The notes under the pieces: model-generated
Seen by the model: the letters and a program-made list of their open reading frames with translations, nothing else
Told to the model about the DNA's origin: nothing
Database searches by the model: none
In this document: positions 47,601-58,232 of the stretch, one piece after another
Layout: the number at the start of each line of letters is the position of its first letter
Numbering within the stretch: the first letter of the stretch is position 1
Made by a program: the position numbers and the translations under genes
From: Linnemannia elongata
Taxonomy: Eukaryota; Mortierellomycota; Mortierellomycetes; Mortierellales; Mortierellaceae
DNA: 64,000 nucleotides
NCBI GenBank assembly: GCA_036320915.1
Contig: JAXBDG010000011.1
Span: forward strand, 580,501-644,500
Reading direction: 5' to 3'

Positions 47601-50600
47601 TGGAGTTGAGCGTTTTTGTTTGTTTATCTGTTTGTTTTTTCTTTCTCTCGTTTTTGTTGTCCGTGGGCAAGCGAGGCGCAGGCCGGGCTACAAATGAGAA
47701 AAAAAGTTAAGGGAATGAAATGGAGGTGGGCTTTGACATTCACAATGAGCGAGTTGGGCGAAATAGAAGTGCCAAAAGGGTCGGAGCGTGCCCCCTTCCT
47801 GTTATGTTTGCTTTTGTTTTTCTATCATGTGGGATGGATTAGAGATTGGGGATTGGTTTTTGTGAGACTGGATCAACAAGGGTCATCTGATGGATGGATG
47901 GATGGGCATGCAGCTATTGGCATTGTTGTTATTGATGAAGAACGTTTTTGTTTGTTGTCAACAAGTGCCCGCCATGCTTTGTTTGACAATATGGATAGCT
48001 TGTTAGCGGTGGTGATGGGGTAGTAATTTGCAAATGGTTACAACAATAACAACCAACGTGGGATTTTCATTCACTCTCCCATATGGCAACCCATCTTGAA
48101 CAGCCACGCTCATCACATATACAAGCACGCGTCAACACATTTTTGTTCTTGTCACTCGCTCTCCTCCCCACAGGTGAACTTTCCTTGATTATTGCAATTT
48201 AACGGAGGAAACTAATTAACTTTTTGCATTGTTCGTTGGGGATTGAGTGCTGAAAGAAAGAAGGAAAGGATGAAGTAGACGCGCGCGTGGTAACTGAGAA
48301 TTGGGTGAGAGCAAAGAACAACGAGAAGAAACAATATCAATCAAGGAAGATTAATTCTTTCAGTGTGCTAGGATGAGGAAAATAAGTGATGTGTTGTTTC
48401 ATTGCTGATGGATGGCAGTTGAATCGATGAGAGACAGAGGAAGGATGATCGATCGTTGATCGTACCTGGGCACGTCTCCTTTTCTATCACTTCCTTAATC
48501 ACTCTTTAATGATCGTACACCAAACACTCCATCCCCTTCCTCCACATCCCCTATATGCCTTAACACATATACACTCGTACACGCGATAAACACACACGCA
48601 TCAGGGCGTCATCTTTCCGTCGCAGGGACCTGCATGCTGACACATAAAATATCACTCTGCACCCTCACATCACAAATCAAACAAACAAAACAAATACAAA
48701 CAAGAATGAAAGGAGGCCAGACCCTTTCCTCCCTCTCCTGCCTTCTTTCCCTCCCTTCTACTCTCCCTCCTTCCATTATTGCCTGTTGTGAACCAACCAT
48801 TCCGCCCTACCCAATCCAAACCGAAACCTTTTTTTCGTGCACTAGTCTACTAGATTTACGCTAGACTGTTCAAAGTATAACCTTCGCTAATTGACCTTTT
48901 TTTTTCTCTGGTTCCCCTGAATTATTATGCACTCCTTTCCTCCGACTACATAGCCATCAAGGAGATTCCAAAACTCGGCCGGCGCAAGGTGCCTCTGAAC
49001 GAGAAGCATTATGGTATGTGTCATTGTGTATATGATCGATCTGTGATGTCTGTGTGTCTGGGGTGTACAGTTACAGTACTACACATGAAGTACCCGTCAT
49101 ATATCTTATTCAATTGAGCAAAAATTCATAAATTGCCGAGCTAACTAATTGAACTGTATTGTACTATCTCGCGCCTCCTCTCTTGTATTTTTTTTTTTCA
49201 TCGACTCTTGTTATGACTATTAGGCCGGAATGAGTTGATTGCTGCGTACATCCTCAAGGAGACCGGGCAGGCACGGACACGTAAACAGGTTTCTTCCCAC
49301 ATCCAGGTTCTCAAGAACACTAGGAAAGACGATCTCGTCCGTAAGTTTCTGCCATTCCTCTTTTCTTGCTATCCTTCTTCTCCATTTTGCTTCCTTTGGT
49401 GCTATAACCATCTTCCTCCTTCCCTGATGTATTGACCCGAACAATGTCTTCTTCGTCTTTAATCCACACGCGCTAGTGATGGAGTTGTTGTCGGATGCGT
49501 CACCCGATGAGAGTAATGACCCAGAATGGCTCGAGGCCGCCATGTCCAAGATCCGCAAGATATTTGACGAAGAGACCCTTCAAGACGCTCCACCCTCGCC
49601 TGTCTCGCCCATCTCCCCGACTGATAGCATCTACGAGAGGTTCAGCCATATGGGCCACCATGCCACGACCACAACATCTGCGCACAACGATGATAAGGAA
49701 CAACGGAGACCGACTCATAACAGGCAACTCTCGATCGCGTCGATTCTTAACCCCGAACCTGAAGATGAACACCACCACAGCAGCAGCAGCCAGCATAATC
49801 AGCACATGCAGTCTTCTAGTCCTCAGAGCCGAGGCACCCCCGAGCTCGCGATACAACTCCGACATGATGAGGCGTTACCTTCGAGCTGGCACCAGGAGCA
49901 TTATGGACAGGACTATAGCGTGATGGCTTCGCGGACGGGATCTGGAGCCTCATGGCTTGCGTCTCATGGATCACGACAGTCTCCTTCGAGGTCTCCGGAG
50001 CTGGATGTGATTGTAGAGGGTCGGGCACCTACGGGATACCATTCGTCCATGGACCGCACCGGCAGTCAACCACAACCCCATGGCTATAACAGTAACTATA
50101 CCTATGACCCTACGCGCTCACAACTCAGCGAGCGATATCCCTTCTGGCCTTGCCAGTACCAATTGATCCTTGAGGAGGACCCATCACAGGTAATTACTTT
50201 TCCCACTTTCTTCTATTGCTTTTTATCTAATATCTGTTTCCAAAGATCTTAACTAACGTCGTCTAATATGATTTTGTTATTAGGGTCAGGGACGATCGAC
50301 GGTGCTGTTTGAGAACTTGACGCCGTTTTATGACCACCTCCCTTGCAGGGATGTTAGTGTGTTGGACGAGCCACGATTCCCATATATCAAGCAGCTCTTT
50401 AACGAGAAGCGAGGCACCCTCTTCCTACATACCAAGGTACGAAACTGCGACTTATTGCCTGAACCATAGCTTAATATGTGCGTGTTTATGAGCGACAGCC
50501 TAACCTATAGCCATTTTTCTTCTCGTGTAGCTCGGATTGAATCTGAAGGACTGCTCTTACAGACAGGTGAACCTCTCCTCCAGGAACATGTTCCAGTCTC

Positions 50601-51301
50601 GAGAGAGGATGACGGTCCAGTGTGTGACCAACGTCTACTCGTTCGGGAAGCAAGTCATTAACCTCAAGGAGACCCGCCCCGCAGAGTATTTCAACGGACG
50701 ATATGTCTATCGAATTGCGATGGTTGATGGGTGGTTGCAGGATTACCTCCAAACGGTTGGAGAGGGTGGTCGGGAGGAGGAGATGGAGTCGTTCTTGTAC
50801 AATTTGACGATTGTCCAGGAGTTTTCAGCTTTGCCTCCTGGTGCGACAGCTGAGGATGATGAGGATGAGGATGACGAGGAGGATGAAGAGGAAGGGATGG
50901 AGAGGAGGAAGGGTGGTGATAGGTTGTTCCAGGGTGTTAAGCGGCCTTCGCTTTTGGTGGTCGCTTACGAGTTCTGTGCGGGACAACAAGGACATAGCAT
51001 GCAGTCGCAGTCGTACCGGTTGACCAGCGGACCTCCACCAGCCTCTGTCCGTGCGAGATCCAACACCTGGGATCACCCGATGCCCTCTGTGCCTTGGCAC
51101 TTGTCTGGATATAGTCATGGCGTGGAAAGTGGTCCTTGGATGCATGGCGGGCCTGGTAGTGGTGGAATGTATGAAGATGTCCGAGGTGGCATGGGTGGTC
51201 CGATCAAGCGGACGAGCCAAATTGCTGCTCAGCGCGAGTGGCCTCCACAACCTAAACGGTCCCGGAAGGAGTCGTTCTCTGGCTTTTCGCCTTACTCTTA
51301 A
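44690..51301 (+). CDS. TEA/ATTS-domain transcription factor with TEAD-like C-terminal domain
   Basis: Seven exons: 44690-45091, 47003-47039, 48954-49013, 49224-49340, 49477-50189, 50284-50436, 50531-51301, giving 750 aa. The N-terminus is Ser/His/Pro/Tyr-rich. The TEA DNA-binding domain starts at about aa 130 ([19 protein letters not shown]), continues [20 protein letters not shown] and ends with [14 protein letters not shown]; it is spread over exons 1-4. A disordered middle follows (aa about 200-440). The C-terminal part contains [34 protein letters not shown] and later LLVVAYEF and SYRLT, which parallel the YAP-binding domain of animal TEADs, with an acidic loop (about aa 590-605) inserted. 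Fungal relatives AbaA and Tec1 control development and filamentation. Introns 1 and 2 are each about 1.9 kb, against roughly 80-640 nt elsewhere. Exon 2 is 37 nt. Confidence 0.93.
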
Positions 51302-51574
51302 ACATAGAGGTTTATGAAGCTGAAAAAAATACATACTCATATAAAAAAGATATTATAACAAGACGCATCCGCATGTTGCTATGTTCCTATGATGGATTAT
51401 AGCGTGGGATTAAAGCGCTTTGTGTTGAATGGAGACCTTCCATGGCCATGTCAGCCCTTTTTCCTGTTTGTTTGTTTTTCAATGCATCCAGCCCCAAACA
51501 CTGAACGAGAAACGAAAAGATAGCGATGCAAAAAAACATTCATTGTGACTTATAGACAATAATGACGCAGGAAC
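51302..51574. other. Convergent 3' spacer, TEA factor / secreted repeat protein
   Basis: 273 bp between the two stop codons holding both 3' UTRs. No gene is seen. Confidence 0.5.
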
Positions 51575-54500
51575 CTAAGCTTTGGCTGCCTGCTCGGCAA
51601 GCTTGGCCTTAAGGACAGCATCATGCGCCGACCGCTCAGCCTCTGCCTTGGCCTTGGTAGCCTTTGCCAGCTCAGCCTCACGTTTCACCAACTCCTGCTG
51701 TCGCTTCTTGGCCTCGGCCACTTCCTTCTTTGCCGCAGCCGCCGCGGCCTTTTTGTCTGCCTCGTGTTGCTTCTTGGCCTGAGCCTCAGCAGCCTTCTCG
51801 GCCGCTGCGCGTTTGGCCTCAGCAACCTTCTCCTCGGCGGCGATCTTGTCCTGGGCCAATTTCACAGCTGCCTGGTGTTTCTTGTTCTCGGCATCGATGC
51901 GGGCTTGATGGGCTTTAGCCTCCTTGTCGAGCTTGGCTTGGAGGGCGAGCTTCTTGGCCAAGATCTCCTTTTCAATCAACGATGCCTCGTAGTCGCGTTT
52001 CCTCTTGGCGGCTGCTTCTGCTTTGGCGACCTTGGCGGCTTGCTTCTGGAACTCGGCTTCTCGAAGGGCAGCGTCCTTCTTCTCCAAGGCGGCTTTGGCC
52101 TCGGCGTCCTTCTTTTGTTGGGCCGCAATCTTGTCGGCGGCAGCCTTCTCGGCGGCGAGGCGTTGGGCTTCCTCCTTAACGAGCTGCTTCTCGAAGGCGG
52201 CCTGTCTCTTGGCCTCGGCCTTCTCGGCTGCCTTGCGATCGGACTCTTCTTGATCAGCACGTTTCTTCATCGCCTTGATAGCCTGGTCCTTCTCCCAGTC
52301 CTCGTTCTTGATCTTTTGGGCATTCTCCTTTGCAGCCTGCTTCTGATCTGCAAGTAGCTTGGTCTGGGCGAGTTTTTCAGCAGCGAGACGGTCGGCTTCG
52401 ACTTTGGCCTGGTGCTTCTTCTCGGCGGCTTGACGGGCGAGTTCTGCCTTCTCCTCTGCCTCACGTTTGGCTTCCTCCTTCAACAGCCGCTCCTTCAACG
52501 CCGCGGCGGATTTGACCTCCTCAACCTTTTGAGCAGCAACCCGGGCAGCCTCCTCAACCTCAGCCTGGCGCTTCTTCGCGGCAGCATCAATCTCAGCCTC
52601 ACGCTTCTTGACCTCGAGCTTTGCGACGGCTAATTGAGCGTCAGCCTCAGAACGGAGTTTTTCAGCACGTTTGGTGGCCTCCTTGGCGGCGATCTCAAGC
52701 TCGTGCTGCTTGCGCTCTGCAGCCTTGTGTGCCTCCTCAGTCTGCTTGTGGACACTCGTCTTGGCTTGCTTGGACGACTTCTCGAACAGTTTCTGGGCCT
52801 CAGTAGCCTTCTTCTCCGCGAGCTTGTGGGCTTCCTCTGCAACCCTTTCAGCCTCGATGGCAGCCTGTTGGGCCTCAGAGGTGAGCTGCTCCAAGTGTCG
52901 TTTCGCATCCTCGGCGCGGCGATCAAGTGTCGACTGGACAGCAAGTTTGGCATCCCAGAAGGTGGATCCGATAACCTCAGGGATATGAGACGACGACTTC
53001 CAAGCCTCATCCTTGGCATGCACAATACTCTCAAGAACGCCATCCTTGGTGCCCTGCAAGTGCTCAAGATTTTTCATCGCAGCTTCGTAGACAGCATTTT
53101 GTGTGTCGTGAATAGATTTCTGGGCGGCCGAGGCGACATGAAGGATGGTATCCTGTGCACCGTGGAGGGAATCGGTCACGTCGCCCGAGAGAGTACGCTT
53201 CTTCTTGCCAAAGTGGAACCAGGAGTTGGAGGCAGGTTCGGGAGCGCCGGTGAGGTAGTCAAAGTTTTCCTTTGCCCGTTTGGCGAAGTCTTCTTGGGTG
53301 TCTTGTACAGATTTCTGGGCGACGGCTTGGTTGTCGTGGATCGACTTTTGGGCAGCGGCGGCGGCCTTGTATGCAGCATCCTCAGCATTGTGAAGAGCGT
53401 CAGAGGCCTCGTCAGCAAGAGAACGCTTATTCTTTTGACCGAATCCGAATCCAGGGAACCAAGACTTGGATGTGATGGGTTTGGGCTTGCCCGTGAGGTA
53501 ATCGATGTTCTCCTTTGCGCGCTTGGCAATCTCTTCTTGGGTGTCATGGATCGATTTCTGAGCGGCAGAGGCAGCTTTGTAAGCGGCATCCTGCGAACCG
53601 TGGATCGACTTGGCAGCAGCAGCTTGAGTGTCATGGATTGACTTTTGGGCAGCAGAGGCGGCATGAAGAACGGCATCCTCGGCATTGTGGAGGGCATCCG
53701 CGGCATCGTCGACGAGGCTACTTCGCTTCTTTGTTTCACCGAACCAGCTTTCGGATGTCTTCTTCTTGGAAGCCTTCTTTGCGGCCTTCTTGGCCTTCTT
53801 GATGCTGGGGATGGAGCCTTGAAGGTACTCGAGGCTACGCTTGGCCATGTTGATCAGATCCTCCTCGGTCTCGTGGATCGACTTCTGAGCGGCAGCAGCA
53901 GTCTTGTAGGCAGCGTCTTGGGTGTCATGAGTCGACTTTTGAGCGGCCGCGGCGGCTTTGTAAGCAGCATCTTGAGTATCGTGGATGGGCTTGAGAACAG
54001 GTGAGGCAGCGCGAACAATAGCATCCTCAGCGACATGGAGAGCATCGATGACATCACCAGTAAGGGTGCGCTTCTTTTCGCCAAACTTGAACCAGGATTT
54101 TGAGGCGGGCTGCTCGGGCGAACCAGTGACATACTCATAGTTCTCTTTGGCTCGCTTAGTAATGGCCTCCTGGGTTTCGTGGATGGATTTCTGAGCTGCA
54201 GAAGCGGCCTTGTTAGCTGCATCCTGAGAATCGTGAATGGATTTGGCGGCAGCGTTGTAAGCTGCGTCTTGTGTTTCATGAATGGTCTTTTGAGCGGCGA
54301 GGGCAGCCTTGTAGGCAGCGTCCTGCTTTTCATGGATTGACCTTTGGGCGATGTGGGCTGCATGGAAGACGGCGTCCTCAGAGTCATGGATGGACTTTGC
54401 GGCGGCGTTGTAAGCTGCGTCCTGCTTGTCGTGGAATGCCTTGGATGCTGAGGCTGCAGCCTTGTATGCAGCATCCTAAAATAGTAAGGACATGAGTTTT

Positions 54501-56135
54501 GGCGAGGAGAAAACACATTAGTCGGAGGTTTTTTTGTTTTCTCTAACTCTCAGTGCGTTGGTTGAGGACCCTTTGGTGAAAAAAAGGAAGGGGGGACAAC
54601 AAAAGAAAAACAATCACTTCTTTTGCCTTATTACCTGAGAGTCATGGAAGGATTTGGAGGCAGCATTAGCGGCATGGTACACAGAATCTTGAGAATCATG
54701 GAGGGATCGAGCAGCAGCGTTGAGGACGGCCTCTTGAGAATCATGAACGGATTGCGAGGCAGATGAAGCGGCATGGTAAACAGCCTCCTGAGCGTTGTGG
54801 ATCTTGTCCGCAGCATCCTTGACGATCGACCCTCTATCCTGCATGTTACTCTTGTTACTAAAGTCAAACCAGCCACGCTTCTTGTTGTTGATGTTGACAT
54901 CTGGATGGTTCAAACCCTGATCGATGGTCTCCTTAGCCTTCTTGGCTGCATCCTCCAGGCGGGCCTTTGTCTTCTTCGCAGCATTGGCGGCTTCGTCCTT
55001 GAGACGGTCGGCAGTCTCTTGAGTGTCGTAGAAAACTTGCTCGACCTGGTGAAGAAGCGTCTCCTGGGTGGCGGTGAGTTGGTGCTTCTCTGCCTTCTTT
55101 TCCACTGGCACTGATCGCTTTTCTACAACAATCTCGTCAGCAGGGCTAGCTTTGTGAGGAATATGTTGCAAAGCACGGCTCAGGAGACTCTCGGGACGAA
55201 CTCGACCCATCTCGTCGCCTTCCTCATGGTGTTTCTTCTTTCGGTGAGGACTGCCGGGGGTAGCGCTGGTGCTGGCGATCTCGTCTACAAACTCGCCGTC
55301 GTAGTCGAGTGAGGGCTGGTGGTGGGAATACTCGGTCTCGGACTTGTCCACAAACTCGTCCTCGTACTCGTACTCGTAGTCCTCGTAACCCTCACCGGCT
55401 TGCAACGCACGTCGAAACTTTTTTAGGACCGGAAGGATATGGAACTTGCCATCGTTCTCTGTCTCTTCATCCTCCTCCTCATCGTCATCATCCTCATCTT
55501 CGTCGTCCTCGTCGTCATCATCATCTTCGTCGTCCTCATCCTCCACTTTAGCCTTCTCAGTCAAACGTTCAGTCTCATTTTCCTGAACCCGCTTACTTTT
55601 CATAGGGTGATGACGGCTATTATCCATCACAACCCCGTACTGGAAATGGGGCTCATCCGCCGATCGAACGGACTGAACCATCGTCGCCAAGGGATCACGG
55701 GGTCCCGATGCAGGCGGTACACCCGTTTCAGCAGCTGAAGCCGCAGTCTGGGGTCGGGTCAAGAAAGGATAAGTACCATGACCGATCGAAGAGGTGTAGA
55801 CTGGGTACCCCTTGACGACCTTGCGTTGGGCGGCTTGAAGAATGTCTCGATGCAAGGCATTGTCAACTTTGATGCCGGCGTTAGCGGCCTGGTTGTGACT
55901 GTTGCGTCCAAACCAGGAGTCGCGGGCTTGGACCGTTTGTGTCTGTGCGGCCATGACCAATGCCACTGCCGCGGCTGTCAGGAAGGGGGGAGGGGGGATT
56001 ATAGATTAATTTGTTAGCATATGAAATATGCATCGGGATGAAAATAAAAAAATAAAATAAAATAAAATAAAATAAAAAACAGTAGAAAAGAAGAGTTTCG
56101 AGCGACATACCAATAGATGTAACGTGGAACTTCAT
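51575..56135 (-). CDS. Secreted Ala-rich helical repeat protein with recurring Lys-Arg sites (Kex2-processed-precursor-like)
   Basis: Three exons: 56135-56111, 55974-54635, 54475-51575, giving 1421 aa. The first intron lies inside the signal peptide (MKFHVTSIAAAVALVMAAQT, cleavage near VQA). Then: a region with an acidic Asp/Glu tract (about aa 145-180) and Tyr/Glu-rich part; from about aa 340 to 915 many amphipathic helical repeats of type DAAYKAAAAAQKSIHDTQ in 18-, 15- and 11-residue forms; then a long Lys/Ala/Glu charged helix to the C-terminus. In aa 558-882 cassettes repeat: xxxAKR, then AKENxxYLTGxP, then SWFxFGxKKR, then (S/T)L and more helix repeats. KR pairs fall at the same place in each cassette (e.g. 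aa 563, 591, 668, 706, 774, 806, 855, 882), as in Kex2-cleaved fungal precursors. The mature N-terminus itself begins RDSWFG. The helix repeats recall LEA or perilipin repeats. No known family or function was recognised. A TATAAAG lies about 95 nt upstream. Confidence 0.87.
52000..53220 (-). other. Charged Ala/Lys/Glu helix region of the secreted repeat protein
   Basis: Within the CDS at 51575-56135, roughly aa 975 to 1421 is composed almost entirely of A, K, E, Q, R and D with patterns such as AEKAEAKRQAAFEK and no Gly or Pro. It is a long coiled coil or single stable helix. The nucleotide bounds given are approximate for the central part. Confidence 0.6.
53208..54475 (-). repeat. Tandem protein-coding repeats (18/15/11 codons plus KR cassettes)
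   Basis: The DNA repeats imperfectly in units encoding DAAYKAAxAAQKSIHxTQ (18 aa), DAAYNAAAKSIHDSx (15 aa) and AxAxKSIHGSQ-like (11 aa). Larger cassettes of about 90-110 codons contain the KR-bounded AKEN...SWF...KKR segments. The units differ by both synonymous and nonsynonymous changes, so the expansion is not very recent. Confidence 0.85.
56042..56078. repeat. (AAAAT)n microsatellite in intron 1 of the repeat-protein gene
   Basis: About six AAAAT/AAATA units lie between the signal-peptide exon and exon 2 of the gene at 51575-56135. Confidence 0.85.
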
Positions 56136-56225
56136 TGTGGGTGACTTTTTAGCGACCTGGCACGCTTGTGTGTAACAGGGTTGTATGTGCGGTTTGTTGT
56201 AGTATTGGTTTGCGATTAACGGCGT

Positions 56226-56235
56226 CTTTATAGCC
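56226..56235 (-). promoter_or_regulatory. Candidate TATA box of the secreted repeat protein gene
   Basis: The minus strand reads GCTATAAAGA about 95 nt upstream of the ATG at 56135, the expected distance for a TATA box with a short leader. Identified by sequence only. Confidence 0.5.
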
Positions 56236-56883
56236 GTTTGGGGAGAAAGTTGGTTGTATGGTGGAGGTGAATATTTACAAAGGGATATGTACAAGGGTTC
56301 AGAAATGTGGAGTTAGGAGGAGAGAGAGAGAAAGAGAGTGGAGAAGCCTACTTCGATCTGAGGCGAGCGAGGATAGTGAAGTAGGGAGAGAAGAGTAAAG
56401 CGAGATACAGCGCAAACAAGGAAAAAAGTAATTGGGGCATGCATGGCTTGAAAAACAGAATGTCCACAGATAGACGATGAGATGACGAGAGGTGCCGGGT
56501 GAGGGGCCAGGTTTTTAGAAAAAATTTGTATTGAAGCTATGATCTGAGCTCCCAGTCGCTGGAGCCCTCGATGTCTTAGTCGCGCGTTCGTTGTGATCAA
56601 GGCGTGTCAATGACGATACGCGCCACAAAATCGAAAATGGTCTCAGTCTCATGGTATTGCCATATATAAAGGGCGTAGGGCCTATTTTATTCTTATTCGT
56701 AGGTAGACATTGAGTGAATGATTGAGGTGGCCAACCAACCACACAGTAATTGCTGTCGATCCTCCCTCCTTCCGTGGTTGCTCTGTCTTTTGATTTTTTG
56801 TGATGTGAGGAATGGTCACACCAATGGCACGATCGAAATCAGAAGTGAGAGAAATAGAGTTTCTTGGCATTTCTGCGGGTCTT

Positions 56884-56885
<2 letters not shown>

Positions 56886-56921
<36 letters not shown>
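56886..56921. repeat. 36-nt A homopolymer
   Basis: An uninterrupted A run in the spacer between the secreted repeat protein and ABCC genes. Confidence 0.95.
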
Positions 56922-56923
<2 letters not shown>

Positions 56924-58043
56924 ATGGGAGAGAAAGAAAACCTTGTTTTGCACTGCCATTTGCCGAGAACCTCGAAAAGCGAAAAGGAGAGAGGGGATGA
57001 CGAAGATGACTGACCAGTCTCGAGAAAAAAGCAGATGGTCTGCTGAATGGAGGAAAGAAGGGCGCTAAGGAAGTGCAAAATCAGATGTGAGAAGGAGGGT
57101 GTAGCGATCATAAAAGCTGGACCCTGCCTGGTCCGCGGAGTGAGAGGTAGGCGCCTAGAAAGAGTCAAGCACTGAGTCTTTTTTTCTGTTGACGCTCTGC
57201 AAGAAAAGGTGATCAAACCTGGTATGTTACATTCAACAACATCAATAACCAATGACATATCAGAGAACTAAAAAAAAAAAAAAAGTGAGAATTGGTTGAA
57301 AGAAAACTACTGGGAAATGTGAGTGCGAGGGGGCGTGTGCCACAACTGTGAAAGTTATTCTCATTCTAACAAAGATCAAGGCACCATGAGTGAACAACAA
57401 CAACAACAATTCCTAAAGGGGTGAGCGAACACTTCGTGGGGGTTTGTTTTCTTTTGAGTATTTTGGGCAACGTCGACATCATTTTTGGCTTGTTTATGTT
57501 TGTTTGATTACGGTCAGTTGGGCTGTATTTCAAGGTGGCCAGCATAGTGAGGATGTCAACTGGAAAAGGGGATGAACAAGCAACAACCACTGGTGCTCAG
57601 TCATCCATTCGGTGTTCCTCTTCCGCGAGTAAAGATGTCCTTGCATGCTTTTAATTGAACATTGATGTAAGAGAAGAATGTCATCAAACATGCAGGCAAT
57701 ATGAAAATAGAGATGGCCAGAGGCTTAAGACAGTGAGCCGTGATAGAACAAGACATATCTATGGGCGTCGGATGGTGTATACAACCGCAGTAACTTCGGT
57801 TAATGCCTCTTGGCACTATATATGAGCCAGTCTTGGCATTTGAGAAGGACGTGAGAATACGTGGGTTAGAAAGTCCTTGTTTAATTGGTTCGACCGTCTT
57901 GCCACCTGGGAAAAAAAGGAATTGTCTCCCTAATTTGGGTTCGCGTGTTTCTCCTTTCCGCCATCCGCCATAGGCATCGAGAGATGAGTATATGAGCAAT
58001 TGGGCGATGTCCGTTGTCTCTTGCGAGACTGAGAAATAGACTT

Positions 58044-58052
58044 GTATAAAAA
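58044..58052 (+). promoter_or_regulatory. Candidate TATA box of the ABCC transporter gene
   Basis: GTATAAAAA lies about 185 nt upstream of the ATG at 58233, followed by a C/T-rich leader. Identified by sequence only. Confidence 0.5.
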
Positions 58053-58232
58053 GAGGCGCCTCGCCCTTTTGTCTCTCGTCATTGTCAGTTTGCGCTCATT
58101 TCCCCCTGTCACTCCTCTCTACTTCTTTTACTACATCTGACTTCTCCTCAGTGTTTGTTATTTCTCCTATCTTTCATTGTTGTGCGACACGGGGAGCATT
58201 CGTAGTCCAGCGCAACACAGAAAGAGTCAACC

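Larger units (their letters stand above)
56136..58232. other. Divergent intergenic region between repeat-protein and ABCC genes
   Basis: About 2.1 kb. The minus strand has CTATAAAG at about 56227-56234, a likely TATA box for the secreted repeat protein. The plus strand has TATATAAA at 56663-56670 with no gene directly after it, and TATAAAA at about 58045-58051, some 185 nt before the ABCC ATG. A 36-nt A run is at 56886-56921. No convincing coding region was found. Confidence 0.5.

Noticed and set aside
53000..54500. Plus-strand open frames (Leu/Gly/Val-rich) opposite the repeat protein
   Set aside because: They are antisense shadows of the Ala/Lys/Glu-rich codons and show no conserved features.
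57601..57999. A minus-strand open frame between the repeat-protein and ABCC genes
   Set aside because: No recognisable motif, and it lies in the region containing possible promoters for both flanking genes.
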